64,000 nucleotides of DNA, taken from contig NC_092565.1 in assembly GCF_037975245.1 (NCBI RefSeq), positions 9,716,499 to 9,780,498 on the forward strand. The letters run 5' to 3'. A program made the translations under genes and the position numbers. The notes under the pieces are model-generated. The model saw only the letters and a program-made list of their open reading frames with translations, made no database searches and was not told where the DNA came from. Below, one piece after another: positions 40,298-53,960 of this stretch (position 1 is the stretch's first letter; each line of letters begins with the position of its first letter). The DNA is from Apostichopus japonicus. Its lineage: Eukaryota; Echinodermata; Holothuroidea; Aspidochirotida; Stichopodidae.

Positions 40298-42533
40298 TCA
40301 TTTCGGTTTGGTTTGCTTATATTTCTGTGATGAATGATTGTATTTAGTATTAAATTTATCATTTCGAAGTAAGACAATAGTAAAGAGCATACTGTACGGT
40401 AGCGATTTAGAGTTGAACATCTAGTTTAAAACAGTTTCAAGTAGCTTTGGATGTGGACATATGGTTAACAAATCATTGAAAGATCATTTAATAGGCAACA
40501 TCTGGTGACAAAATACACCTTTAATTTTGTGTAGGCCACGGCTTGCACCCACGTCAACCTTCCACGTTATACATTACATAGGTTCGTTTCACTTTAGGTC
40601 CACTGCTTTTCCTGCCACAGCGTTTTACCCCAAATTCACTTCAACCTCTCAATAAACCGATTAGGAAATATAGTCAGCAAAAAATAATTATTTTCGGCCA
40701 ATTGCCGATTGTGCAATTACTAAGTAAGAATTGTATATTCTTCTCCGTAATATTTCCTAAATCTGCTGACATTATAGCGAACATTCGGGGAGCGTCAAGA
40801 ATAAGGTTTATGACCAACTATACATATAGTTGAACTTGGTTCAAAGGTCACGTTTGTTATGCTCGGCGTGTTTGTTCAGTATAAACTAAGACAAATAATC
40901 TGTTATCCATTCTTTTGACCAGTTACATTGGGTGAATTTATAGTTCTAAGTCCTCTATCAGGCAAATCGAAAACATTGTTCTTGCCTTAGCCTATGACCT
41001 AGTTTTTCTTTCTTTCTTACTTGAAGAAGACACCATTCTCAGATAGTCCACATATGGTTTTCGCATGTATATATCCCTGCAAACAGCTTCGGCACCAAAA
41101 TAATTCCACATATACACCAAGCTTGTTTGCAACAAGTTACAATGAATATATATATATGGACTTGTCTGTGAAACAGTGGCGTACGCAGGATTTTATAAAA
41201 AAAATATGGATAAAGACGTTAAATAGTGCATTCTGATGCATCTTTAGACTATAAGTTAGGTCAGTATAAGTAACTCTTAAGACAATATTGTGGTAACAAT
41301 ACATGTATATAGGCTACCTGAACGTACGTTGAATGTTTCTTACACCGGTTTGAGGTCTCTCTTTAGCGTCTACCTATCACCCATACCAATCCTATATTCG
41401 TTCTTTCGCGGCATAAAAGTGTTTCTGTGCAACTTTGTCTTTGAAACTATGTTCCAAGTAAGCTGTGAAAGTATCGGCATTGATTAGCAAATCCACTGGC
41501 AGGTGATGTATTCTAACATATTCTCTGGAAATCTATGTGACTGCTCCTTCTGACCACCCCACCTTATCCCACTCCTACCCCCTCCCCTGGTCAGCCTTTC
41601 GTATTGTCTCCGTCACGAAGGAGAACAATGACGTTTTTATGCCGGATGCTTCTTCCAACACAGTATCGAAGTCATGAACATAGGCAAGGAATAAATTTGC
41701 CCAAACTTTCGTAAAAAAAGGACATTTTTACATTTTAATATAGTAACATTTTACATGTTGGAACAATTACAACCACTGTTGTGCTACTCGTTGTTGGTGT
41801 TGTTGTATGTTGTCGCTGCTTTATTTATTGTATTTATGTATTTATTTTTGTTGTCTTTAAGTTCCAGACGTATATATTGCCAATTTAAGCTTGATAATTT
41901 GAACAAGCTCCGGAATTTATGTCATATTTGAAAATGATCACACACAAAAAAGAGAGTAAACGGTATGCTTTCAGAATAAAATAAAATAAAATCATTTGAA
42001 CTGTTTAATGTTACAACAATGATTCATGATGCTGAAAAGAAATGACGCCCTCAAGTTGGATTCGTAAGAGAAACCTGTTACCATGGCAATGATGAAGACT
42101 TCTTGTTAATCTCGCGTACTTGCACTGTGCATGTCTAACACAGTAACAATGAAGTGAGCGCGTAAATACAACGTCAAGGATAGCTAAAGTTGACGTCATA
42201 CTCTGACATCGTGAATAGATACTAAATAACAATAGCAGAATATGTTTTACGTCGCAGGTGCTACGATGCCGTCAGACAATCAGCTTTTATCAACTTTAAT
42301 TTGTAGTTACGGTCTTAATAGATAAAGAAAAACATAACGACCTGAAATTTGTCTTATCAAAAGATCAAACTTAAGAAGAAGAAGAAGACCTCTATCATGT
42401 GTATTTATACAGTTCTTAAAGATACTTCACTGGGAAGGGGTTATGATACTAAAAGTTAGTAATAATTTCATTGCTTTATGTAATTAAACAAGCATGAATA
42501 ACGCCCTGGACAGCACACTAATTATGATATTAA
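40297..42533. other. no gene seen
   Basis: Apart from the element end at 41174 and a segment at 40407-40457 (TTGAACATCTAGTTTAAAAC, CAGTTTCAAGTAGCTTTGGA) that reappears at 44155-44205, I see no gene. One perfect TGACGTCA lies at 42191. Confidence 0.5.
41174..41205 (+). mobile_element. mobile-element end fragment
   Basis: ACAGTGGCGTACGCAGGATT resembles the end GGGGCGTATCCAGGATTTT at 62957. Only the terminal ~25 bp is recognisable here. Confidence 0.4.
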
Positions 42534-43088
42534 GTGGGAGGGGAGAGAGGAGAGGAGAGGAGAGGAGAGGAGAGGAGAGGAGAGGAGAGGAGAGGAGAGG
42601 AGAGGAGAGGAGAGGAGAGGAGAGGAGAGGAGAGGAGAGGAGAGGAGAGGAGAGGAGAGGAGAGGAGAGGAGAGGAGAGGAGAGGAGAGGAGAGGAGAGG
42701 AGAGGAGAGGAGAGGAGAGGAGAGGAGAGGAGAGGAGAGGAGAGGAGAGGAGAGGAGAGGAGAGGAGAGGAGAGGAGAGGAGAGGAGAGGAGAGGAGAGG
42801 AGAGGAGAGGAGAGGAGAGGAGAGGAGAGGAGAGGAGAGGAGAGGAGAGGAGAGGAGAGGAGAGGAGAGGAGAGGAGAGGAGAGGAGAGGAGAGGAGAGG
42901 AGAGGAGAGGAGAGGAGAGGAGAGGAGAGGAGAGGAGAGGAGAGGAGAGGAGAGGAGAGGAGAGGAGAGGAGAGGAGAGGAGAGGAGAGGAGAGGAGAGG
43001 AGAGGAGAGGAGAGGAGAGGAGAGGAGAGGAGAGGAGAGGAGAGGAGAGGAGAGGAGAGGAGAGGAGAGGAGAGGAGAGGAGAGGGAG
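42534..43088 (+). repeat. (AGAGG)n pentanucleotide array, ~545 bp
   Basis: All-purine on the + strand, and perfect 5-bp periodicity from about 42546 to 43085, roughly 108 units. Long open frames on both strands (repeating RGEER, or LLSSP on the other strand) are artefacts of the period and are not genes. Length may be limited or altered by assembly. Confidence 0.98.
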
Positions 43089-44685
43089 GTTATTCCACGC
43101 TAATACCCATAATATCCTACAAATTATCAGAGGCTCACCCAAGTATGTGGTCTGATATAGGAGTTTAACACATCGCCTGTTATGTCATCTCCCTATACAA
43201 ATATATATACGAAGAATTCATTCTAGGAAAAGATATGATTTTTGAGGTCTCAAATAACTTTCCTGCATTCCTGCATCGTTCCTACATTGTTGTCCTGCAT
43301 TTGTGAAGGACAGGTGATGCAGGCAATCATGTGATGAAAGAAACATTACCATTTGTAAAAGACAATACGCTATAACAGGTATTACAGGGGTAAAGTCATT
43401 TAATTGTGTCTGAGAAAGAGAAGGATATTTTTAAGTTGCCTGGTGTTGACGTTCATGTTTTCAATTCCTCCATGAAGGAATTTTCAAGACCGCAACATTT
43501 GTAGTTCATACCCTATTTTATCCTTCTTCAACAATAGGCCTATCGAACAAAAGGAAACGGGTGAGATATCATAGTACAAGTTTTGACGTAAATGTTATGT
43601 GTTTAATTGTGGAAGAAAACAAAATGCATCCAATTTGAAAATTAGAAATTAGGATGCATACAAATATGAATACACCTACTACACGTGCATTAGTTTTACT
43701 TAACTCATCATTTTAAGAATGAAACAAACAAATCATTCAGTATAAGGCAAAACAAAACAATTTTATTGTCAGTTGACGTCACACCTGTATCTTCAGGTTC
43801 ACCGGAAGTATATACTGTGATCAATTTCAATCCCCATCATCAGATATGTGTTACAAGAGCCTTGAAGCAGTGAAACTAATTTAAAAGTGAACTTCTTAGA
43901 AGCCAAAATAGATTTAGAGAAATGTACAAATACGTTTTTGACGTTTCTGTTTAGGCCTTTTAACATATCAAAAATATCTAGAAAGCCAATCTCGTGCAAT
44001 TTCCCTTAAATACTCATGAAAATTAGCTATAGCTTGTTTTATTGTATTAATGTCGAAATAGCGGCTGCACATCATTCTGATTAAACATGGTACGTTCTTA
44101 AAACCTTATTTTACTTTCCTTTAAATACTCTTGTATTTGATACTCTTAACTTAGTGTTGAACATCTAGTTAACAGTTTCAAGTATAGCTTTAGATATGGA
44201 TGAAGAACAGAAAAAACCAAAGACAGAACATGAAATCATCACATATGATTTACATTTGACGTCTTAACTATGCTATGGGGAGGGGGGGGGGGGGAGTACA
44301 AAAAACAGATAATCCGACAGGGTTTATTGTTTCATCAGAATTTCATCCCATGCCCGATTGACCTTTATGGTTTTATTCCTGACTAGAAGCGACTGTTGAT
44401 ATTTGTTCATGACATCTAACCTATTTTTATGATCAACATCCGTGACGTCATCTTGAGGAATGCAATCGGACAACAAGAAAAAAGGAGGGAGGAAAATGTA
44501 AAACGAACGACTTAAAGAATTCTTCCAAATATCTTGCGAACGTAAAATCTGACTTTGTTTACGTCAAAAAGTTAGTTTATCCAACTTCAGGACAAGCTAC
44601 GGTCAAGATTGTGTAAATAATTGGACTCTGTCGCTGTGGTAACATGACGTCACAAAATACTATCAAACAACTTTTATTTTATGAA
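43089..44685. other. no gene seen; segment with three CRE palindromes
   Basis: Non-coding by inspection. Perfect TGACGTCA at 43774, 44443 and 44645; a poly-G tract at 44282-44294; and the 44155-44205 match to 40407-40457. Confidence 0.5.
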
Positions 44686-45265
44686 AGGGACATTCCGGTA
44701 GCTTAAGTTGATTGTTAATAAAAATGTTGGAAATATTCTGCATCTCCCATGTCCAAACCACATTTTAATAGCATTTTCTATGGCAAATATATGAATTTTG
44801 TCAAACTTTGGTGGTATTTGGCGAATGTATCTGGCAACATCAGAACGAACGATGTCATCACCGCAAATTCAATTGAGAATGTTTTTGTTTTTCTTTGTAA
44901 TATTTAAATCACTAATTCACGTAGGAAAATACTACTTCTACAAAGCATTTATTTTAATGCAATTCCTAATACAGAGAATCTTGATAGCTAATCGAATATT
45001 TCAAATCTATCAGGCTTCAAAGATGAACCAATAAGAAGATTGTAATAGAAAAGTAAAGCTTTTGAAGAGCAATTGCCGTTATGACATCACATAAAACATA
45101 TTGTGATCCATTCCAGAGAAGGGTTTAGCCATTCAAAATAAATTTCATTCAATCAATCATATATTGAGTTAGGGACAAGATATTGAGGTTGGGTTTTCAA
45201 CTAACAGTGTGGGATATCTTGTTTACAACATAAGCCTAAGTGTCACATTGCCAGCCACCGGAATA
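44686..45265 (+). repeat. interspersed repeat, family A copy 2
   Basis: ATTCCGGTAGCTTAAGTTGA, GTATCTGGCAACATC, GATGTCATCACC, TTGAGTTAGGGACAAGATAT and TGGGTTTTCAACTAACAG parallel copy 3 at 58600 (AATATATTGAGATGGGC, TTTTCAACCCACAG). This is the longest alignable pair of the family. Confidence 0.65.
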
Positions 45266-45410
45266 TCGGTCACCAATATTGCCGTATGTTCACTTGGCGC
45301 AATACTTTAAATACGGAAAGCATCGAAGGGACTTTTCATTGACGTCGTATTATACACATTGTAGAATGACAAATATCTTAAACTTATGATTGGTACTCGT
45401 CCGATGTCAT

Positions 45411-45414
45411 ATGT

Positions 45415-45505
<91 letters not shown>
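45411..45505. repeat. (TA)n microsatellite
   Basis: Interrupted once by AAAT near 45428. It runs directly into the 36-bp minisatellite. Confidence 0.95.
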
Positions 45506-45507
<2 letters not shown>

Positions 45508-45690
45508 TAGTTACAGTTACAGTCACTTACCATATGTGTTAGGTAGTTACTGTAACAGACACTTACCATATGTGTTAGGTAGTTACAGTAGCAGTCACTA
45601 ACCATATGTGTTAGATAGTTACACTAACAGCCACTGACCATATGTGTTAGATAGATTCAGTATCAGTCACTTACCAGATGTGTTAGGTAT
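45505..45690 (+). repeat. 36-bp minisatellite, 5 units
   Basis: Units of the form AGGTAGTTACAGTTACAGTC plus ACTTACCATATGTGTT repeat with a few substitutions each. The sixth is broken off. Confidence 0.9.
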
Positions 45691-45834
45691 AGTTACAATA
45701 ATGTCAAGATGAGTTGTTTCATAGACTTCGCGACTTTTTTTTACAAAACAAGTATATATGAACACTTATTCAAGTCAATTAACATGTACGGACTATCTCT
45801 ATTTTACATATATAGCTTGCGCCAAAATAAAATT

Positions 45835-46015
45835 GGCCGAAAATGCCTCCCAGACCGCTGGAAATGGCACTTCCCATGCCTTGCAAGTTGCATCTAAGCA
45901 TTTTCTATTTTGAAATTACTAGCGATATCATAAAAACGTACACAAAAAATATGCTCAAGGGGGGAGGGCGGTCGCCTCCTTCGCCTCCCCCCCCCCTTGG
46001 CTACGCGCCTGTTAC
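45835..46015 (-). mobile_element. small non-autonomous element fragment
   Basis: CCCAGACCGCTGGAAATGGC, ACTTCCCATGCC is close to 63066-63098 (CCCAGATCACCGGAAATGGC, ACTTCTCGGGC). The far end reads GGCTACGCGCCTGTTA, the complement of AACAGGCGCGTAGCC, which matches the family end GGCGTAKCC. It is a MITE-like fragment with no coding region. Confidence 0.45.
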
Positions 46016-47718
46016 GTATACTTACTACGTGGAGGTGATAGGGCCATCTTTGGCTAAAACGAAAACAAATAACAAGACTGATGTTATGAGTACAATGGAG
46101 ATACTAATTGGCTGAAAACATTGCAGATGAAAACGATGGAGCCAGATAATTCTCACCTCAAAATGAACTGTTAACAATATTTAGATTTCATGTTCTTTTC
46201 TTTTTTATAAGTTAGACACCATTCCCCCTCCCCCAACCCCTCCCCCATCCACCTTTGTTTGGTTGTTTTTGTTATAGTTCTTTGTGGTAGTAAAGTTGAA
46301 ATGTTAGTAACCTCATATCGTGTTAGGCATATATATACCCAAAGCCTATATATTGACGCCACATGCCATAGAACGCATAACTCACATTTGTCTTGTTATT
46401 TACTGCATTACATCGCAATATAACATTTGTTTATCCAGGAGCGATCAACGAAAATTTGGACAAAAATTGTAAATCAAGCGAGATTGTTTTTTTCTTCTTC
46501 AAACGAATCTTGCGTGGGCTAACTGTGAAGCCGGGCACAGAACAATGCTATTAAGAATCACACCACATCTCTATTACTTATTTAGAGTTCGCACGGCGCG
46601 AGTTTAAAAATTCTCAAGTATGAAGTAATGGTATAGCTCACGGCACCGTGACCCGTAAGGATTCTTACAGGTGTGTGACGTCATCGGTATTTGACATCAT
46701 CCTGCGAGAGAAAAACGCATGACAACAGCACTTCTTTAATGAGCCGAGTTTTTGTATGCAAAACAAACAAACAAGATAAAAACACAATTAAAATAATGCT
46801 GATACTGGAGAGAAATGCTACTGCTCGAAACAGGATATTCCGTCACATATAACATCAGCTTGGGAGGCGGACCCGGAGAGTCAGTCAAACGTCCAAACTG
46901 TCCATTTTTATAAACTAGAAGTGTCCGTCTTTGTATATAGAAATTACTCCTTTTCCATTTATAATGAAAAAGTGCTATTTTATTTTTATTTTAAAAGTGC
47001 ATGATTTGTTGGAAATTTAAGAGAACTGTAATATAGAAAGTGCATGCCCCTTTTTGTTGCCTAAATTAAATTAAACAACATGGTACCGTAATTAACAAAG
47101 TGGTCGTGTGGTTGAATAAAAAACATTCTCAGATACTGAAATGTGTGTCATAATTATATCGGTAATGTACAGAGGGTACATTTGGTTGAGACATTTTTCA
47201 GGTAATTTTTCCGTATGCGTCATCAGATCACTGTACTTCGAAGTTTGCGCCGACCCCCCCCCCCCCACCCCAGGTTTTCTTTTCGTTGCTCGCTGTATCA
47301 AGCCCAAATTTACCTGCATGTCACTTTTAAATGGAACATTACTATAAATGGAACAATAATGACAACAAGATGACGTATTAAGACAGATGCACACTATACT
47401 ACTTCTTCGTGAAAACCGAAATATGTTAGGTGACATGTGAATAGTAGGTCAATATCTCGAAAGCGCATTTAATCCCCCACATCCCCGCGCCCCCACACCC
47501 ACACCCCACACCCCCAACCCAACCTTTTTCGTCTCTCTAACTCTATCGAATAAGTAATATTATGCAAAGCCAACATGCTAAAACTATACAACCGTTGAAA
47601 TTCAGCGACACTACTGCTATGAGTGTCTCAGAGTGTGTTTACTTTTGTATGTAGGTGTATATGTGATTAAGAAGATCGCCACCTATTTCAGTTAAGTTGT
47701 GCAGAGACACACACACTC
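46016..47718. other. no gene seen
   Basis: C-rich tracts at 46224-46250, 47256 and 47471-47522; TGACGTCA at 46676. No exon-like block recognised. Confidence 0.45.
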
Positions 47719-47824
<106 letters not shown>

Positions 47825-48146
47825 GTGTAATGAGTAAAGCGTTGATACAATGTCGCATTTTGAATCGTGTTATCTCTTACATTGGTCTTATAAAACAGCA
47901 TATCGGACTATAATATAAAGACGGTTTAGGTGGCAAGCTCCAGTTCGGCTTGGGTGTCTCCAAGTAGAGTCTGTATCAAGAAGCGAGATGTTCTCCTTCA
48001 GAAAAAGGGTAGAAACTTTTTTTTTTTGCGATTTGTTTTCATACAGAATTTCTGCTATGAAAATAGCTTGTCCGTATGATGATGACTCCAATTATTATTT
48101 TGACATAACGTATGGTGCGGGTATGAAAGCACATAAATTTATTCTT

Positions 48147-48362
<216 letters not shown>

Positions 48363-48835
48363 TCTATTTATATATAGTAACCTACCAGTGGCAGTCTTCA
48401 ACAACTTTACAGGAGATATGCAGGTACTTCCTATAACGTTTATGCATGTAATTACCGGAGAGGAAGATGTCGTAAACTGGTATAAGGCTTTATACTGACA
48501 GTTCTCACTAATTGGGGCGAGAGGATATTCTTCAGTCCTTCCGCTTAGAAAATGTCCAACATATTTTAATTCAGTGAAAACAAGAACTATGATGATGCAA
48601 CTGTTAATACGAACTACAACCCACCAGCTTAATTATCAGGGTTATTTAAATGGTATACCAATTCATCTTAACTAAACACTTGCTCCATATTTATCACTTG
48701 GTCTCGAGACAGCATATATAGTACGGAGAGCACACGGCCGCACTGCACTTTCTCTAGGTAGACGAAACATGGGCCAATTGACTTGACATAATTGTCAAAT
48801 GAGGTTACACACGAATGAACTATATATGAAGGCGG

Positions 48836-48837
<2 letters not shown>

Positions 48838-48927
<90 letters not shown>
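48838..48927. repeat. (TA)n microsatellite
   Basis: About 90 bp of TA dinucleotides. Confidence 0.96.
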
Positions 48928-48929
<2 letters not shown>

Positions 48930-50320
48930 TTATTTCTTTTATTCAAAAGATATTCGCTTTTTTTTTCGCTTATTTTAAAAGCTTTCACTTGTGCGAAAGA
49001 TGAACTATCTTGATATATTTTTGTATAAATATTCATGAAACAAGTGACATCAGTTGCGGCCATTTTCATTGAAAAGAACTGAAACATGTATTCATAGGTT
49101 ATAGTGAATATAATTCAAGTAGACAAGGGCATTACATTTGTTAGCAAAATGGTTGTAAATTTAGATCAGTTGAAAGGCATGCCAGGTGTTTTGGCTGGTT
49201 TCCTCTTGGGAGTCGCAAAAAGCCTTAGTTAGTTGGTTTATCACTGTGTATCGTAATAAAACGCCAACTTGACCAACCAAACCGTTTTTTGTTCGATGTA
49301 AAACTTAAAACAAATCCACCTCGAGTTGAAGTCACAATGATTTAATATTCGGTAGATAATGACTAAATCATCAGTTACCGTACTGATCGATGGGTAAACG
49401 CCTTCTTCCTCAAGTTTGTCCTTAATTTGTATATGTGTTGTGGTTGAAGTTGTGCTTTAGTTGATATAGTTCCCGCGTGGTTATGCACCGTCTTTCAAAT
49501 CTCACTCTCGCCTACAATTTTTTTTTTATTTTACCACAAGTTTCTGCCAGATCGTTATACCATAAACCATTTAACGAAGACAGACTCAAGCTCTCATGTA
49601 AATAAAAGGAGAAACTGTTACCTTGAGAGAAGCTTACTTCGCCCACGGCGTGAATGTAGGAGGAATATATCGCATAGCACCTCACATGTATAGTATAAGG
49701 TGAACCGCTATTGGCTAACTATTGCAGAATGATGTCATCAATATAACATGACTCTTGGTTCTTTCTGCTTAAATAATAAAGAAAAACACAGTTGAAATTA
49801 ATTTTATGCATTCAATGCATCTCTGTTTACTGGCAGTAATCATTGCAAAGACCAAGAAAGGGATAACAAAAAAAAAGGTATTTATGTTGGCGGGGTGGGG
49901 GTGGGGTGAGGCTGGGGGTGTTTCAGAAAAAACAGACATAGGGAGGCAAGCTTACATCGGCTTTTTTTGTGTGTAACCGGTTCATATGAGGGTCAAGAGG
50001 AATATTTATTTTTGACTATATTGAAAGAAGAAGAAGAAAATATTCTAAGCATCCTGTTGAATTCCTTGTCAGTATACAGTTCCTACATTGCGTTTTCGAT
50101 ATATTGAAAGTTGAAATTGTCATAGTTTGTACCCACGAGTGAACTTGAAGCAAACAGGTGTGATGTCATAGTTACAGTACTGACAATAACTGCTGAAAGT
50201 TTCATATTTCTTCTGTTTTCTATTTTTGTTTCCTTTTTTCCTATTTTGCACTGGATTGTTTTGACCTTGGATTTGGATATTTGGTTTCACCCTTTGCTTT
50301 TAGGGGATGTGAAGTAATCA
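48928..50320. other. no gene seen
   Basis: Non-coding by inspection. It has a G-rich stretch (49890-49919) and the start of the minisatellite at the right edge. Confidence 0.45.
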
Positions 50321-50321
50321 T

Positions 50322-51212
50322 GTATACCCCTAAATGATTGCATCATTATACCCCTTAATGAATGCATCAGTATATACCCCTAAATGATTGCATCAGTATA
50401 CCCCTTAATGAATGCATCAGTATACCCCTAAATGATGGCATCAGTATACCCCTAAGTGAATGCATCAGTATGCCCCTTAATTAATTAATGAATGCATCAG
50501 TATATACCCCTAATGGGAATGCATCAGTATAACCCGTAAATGAATGCATCAGTATATACAACTAAGTGAAATGCATCAGTGTATACACCTAAGTGCAATA
50601 CATCAGTATATACCCCTAAGTGCAATGCATCAGTATACCGCGTAAATGAATGCATCAGCATGCCCCAATATAAATGCATCAGTATACCCCCTTAATGAAT
50701 GCATCAGTACACACACCCCTAAAAGAATGCATCAGTACACTCCTAAATGGATGCATCAGTATATACCCCGTAAATGAATGCATCGTATACCCCTTAAATG
50801 AATGCATCACTACACCCCGTAAATGAATACATCAGTATATACCCCTAAGTGCAATGCATCAGTATATACCCCTAAGTGCAATGCATCAGTATACCGCGTA
50901 AATGAATGCATCAGCACGCCCCAATATAAATGCATCAGTATACCCCCTTAATGAATGCATCAGTACACATACCCCTAAAAGAATGCATCAGTACACTCCT
51001 AAATGGATGCATCAGTATATACCCCGTAAATGAATGCATCGTATACCCCTTAAATGAATGCATCACTACACCCCGTAAATGAATACATCAGTATATACCC
51101 CTAAGTGCAATGCATCAGTATATACCCCTAAGTGCAATGCAGTATACCCGTATATGAATGCATCAGTATACCCTAAATGAATGCATCAGTATACTCCGTA
51201 TATAAATGCATT
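50322..51212 (+). repeat. ~24-bp minisatellite with 256-bp higher-order repeat
   Basis: Roughly 37 units of TATACCCCTAAATGAATG plus CATCAG with variants. A block of eleven or so units (about 50600-50850) is repeated almost exactly 256 bp later (ATACCGCGTAAATG at 50635 and 50891), differing at only a few bases, so it duplicated recently. Confidence 0.92.
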
Positions 51213-51639
51213 GTATTTATACATGTTGTTCATACATCCCAATTTTAAGAAACTTAGATAGAGATTATTTAAAGAAACGCATAATGCACATTTGCTGTTT
51301 GGTTTGCTCAATTAAAACGAAATAAACAAAACGTTGATTTAATGTAACGTTATGCTCTTTAACAATGCAACTTAAAACCATTTAGTCGAGTTTCATTTCA
51401 AAATAATGAAACAGCAGAAATGTCGACAATTTTGAAAGGTTCCTTTATTTTTTTGCAATGAGTAATAATAACAAAAAAAGATGCATCGGTCATTTTTTCA
51501 GAAAGAATGGAAACGTTGACTATATGGTGTCACTCAGAGATGGATCCAGGAATTGAATGGTTATGAGGCAAACTTAAAGCTATAATTTAGCTAATTAGGT
51601 CGACACAGGAGGTGGTCTTTATAACTAATTTTGTTTGAA

Positions 51640-52100
51640 GGGGGGTGTACACCTCACGCACCCACACACACTCACCGTCACTCCCACTCCCATCCACGCC
51701 CCAACCCTCATTCCAGTTTTCACAGCCAAGGTAAACAAACCGAGCCATTATCATTGGTCTATGTGTTAGAGACGCCTACAATGAACAACTCCCCACCCTC
51801 CGCCATCCCCATCCGCACCCCAGCCTTCACAGCCATAGTAAGCAAACCGAACCATAACTAGTTTATGTGGTAGAGACGCCTACAATACACAACTCCAAAG
51901 CATCCCACCCAACCCACCCTCTCCCCAGCCTTCACAGCCACGGTAAGCAATTCGAACCAGTCAGGTATGTGATAGAGACGCCTACAATGAACAACTCCCA
52001 AGCACCCCCCCCGGGGGGACTCAACCCACCCTCTCCCCAGCCACGGTAAGCAAATCGAACCATTAGTAAGTAATGTGATAGAGACGCCTACAATGAACAA
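51640..52100 (+). repeat. ~104-bp C-rich minisatellite, ~4 units
   Basis: GAGACGCCTACAATGAACAA recurs near 51769, 51873, 51975 and 52081. Each is followed by a C-rich, G-poor block ending CACAGCCACGGTAAGCAA. A CCCCCCCCGGGGGG run interrupts the third unit. Confidence 0.85.
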
Positions 52101-52104
52101 CATT

Positions 52105-53555
52105 GATAACATTGGTTTTATTCAATTAATAAAAATGCACAACTGGCAAATATATGTTGCCCTCCTCCCCACTCTTCCCACACCTTCCCTACCCCCTACC
52201 CTTACCCTTACCCCACCCCTCTCCCATAAAGAAAATGAAGAAGAGGAGACAATAGAGCATTAGTCATATGACATTCAACTTCTCCTTAATTTTGTCTTTT
52301 GTTGTTTCATTTCGATATATAAGTATATGAGGTAATAATGACAACAATAGGTCAAACAATTCATTATTTTCTGAAAGCAAGTGTTAAAGGAAGGAAAAGC
52401 AGGAAGTATTATTACTGTCATTCCTGAAAGTTATGCATAGAAGTATATTTCAACTATTGTTTGTTTTATACACACATAGAAACGTCACAATCACAGTTCA
52501 GAAATCCTTCTCGTTGCTGAAAAGGCAATTTTGATATTTCCTCTTGCATATGTTTTATTTCCTATAATAACGTGGGATTTCCATGAAATTTATTTTAGAC
52601 GTAAACACGTGCGTGAGTGTCACAGATCATAAAATTTCTTATAATCCTATTTCGTACAAATTGCAATGAATATTTAATTTACGTCATTTTAATATGCGAA
52701 CATTAAAATGACTAAAAATGTAGGATATATTGAATATCTTGGCATGAGTCACACAGCATTTCAATTGGTCAATGTATGGGATTACATTAAAACAATAGTT
52801 CCTCTTGGGAAGAGGGAAGATGGGTAGAGGGGTTCGGGTGGAAGAGAGGGTCGGATGGTTCCCACAAGTGTCGTCGTTTCCCCCCACCCCACCTCCCCAA
52901 CATTATAAATTTCTGAAATTCTGAAGATAATATTAATAAAGTAACTCATGTTTCGGCGCCCATCTTAAGCTGTTTATTCCGTCACCTTCTCCTTCGTTCT
53001 GTTCCGACCCTATTCTTGTATCTATAGGCTAATATAGACTGGAGGAGGGGGGAGAGGATGGTGAACGGAGATGGGGGACAGGGGAAGGTGTAGGGGAAGG
53101 GAAGAGGGAGGAGAGAGGAGCAGAAAGTGACATCACATGCGAATTAAAGAAATACTACTGCTAAAAGACAAATAATAATATGGCAGGCAATATTTTCCCA
53201 TTACGTTCGAAAATCTATTGATGACACAGATTTTGTTCAAGTTCATCTAGATTTGTTGCAAACTTGTTAGTTCAAAAAATGAGAAAGTTATCCAATATTG
53301 CTACACATGTTTCCTCCCCCGCCTTCTCCACATACTTGCGTCTCACAAATCACCCACTTATATTTTTTACAATTTGCACTCAATGACTTAAATCAAAATC
53401 CGGGATAACTGTGAAGCTATAGATGACACCAAACATGAGAGAACTAAAAGAGCTTGGTCATTATAACTCCGTTATTCCTCAAGGTGAAAGTAAAGTTATG
53501 AACACATCATCGTTGCGTCGGCTTTTATTTTATCCCAAAATGTAATGTACTCGGG
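52105..53555. other. no gene seen
   Basis: A C-rich stretch at 52165-52225 and a purine-rich G/A block at 53041-53120. Otherwise plain AT-rich sequence. Confidence 0.45.
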
Positions 53556-53559
53556 ATGA

Positions 53560-53960
53560 GATACTTTGCCAACATTATTTCGAAAAGTTTTTCGCGAAAT
53601 ACTCCTTAATCGTAAAGCTGACGGACTTCAAACTTTATAAGTATGTGTCTGGACATAGGTTGCAGTGTCCGGTGAGTGACGAATGACATCATATGAGTCA
53701 ACGGTGAAATGACCCAAAATCACTAATTAGGCCATTACATCACATATATACCAAAACGACGAAAACTATATTTCGAGAACTTCTTCCTGCCGTAAGACCG
53801 ACGGACTTCAAATTGGTTAGTATGTGCCGTACCCATACAGTAATGACAATTTCAAAGATTTTTTATATAATGAATGATTAGAGTCTATTAACAAACAATG
53901 TCAAAGGTCATAAGGTGAGTAAAATTCAGAGCTCGTGTACTTCCAACTTGGTGAGTATAA
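53560..53960 (-). repeat. diverged satellite-like units
   Basis: GCTGACGGACTTCAAAC, TTTATAAGTATGTG and CCGACGGACTTCAAATTG, GTTAGTATGTG lie about 185 bp apart, each following a TCGCGAAATACTCC- or TTTCGAGAACTTC-type block. The layout resembles the ~145-bp units at 2185-2485, but the identity is weak. Confidence 0.35.

Noticed and set aside
42494-43168. Long open frames on both strands (up to 224 codons)
   Set aside because: Pure products of the 5-bp (AGAGG)n repeat; same open reading in several frames and both strands.
50322-51212. CRISPR-like direct repeats
   Set aside because: Units are contiguous, ~24 bp and variable with no distinct spacers; eukaryotic minisatellite.
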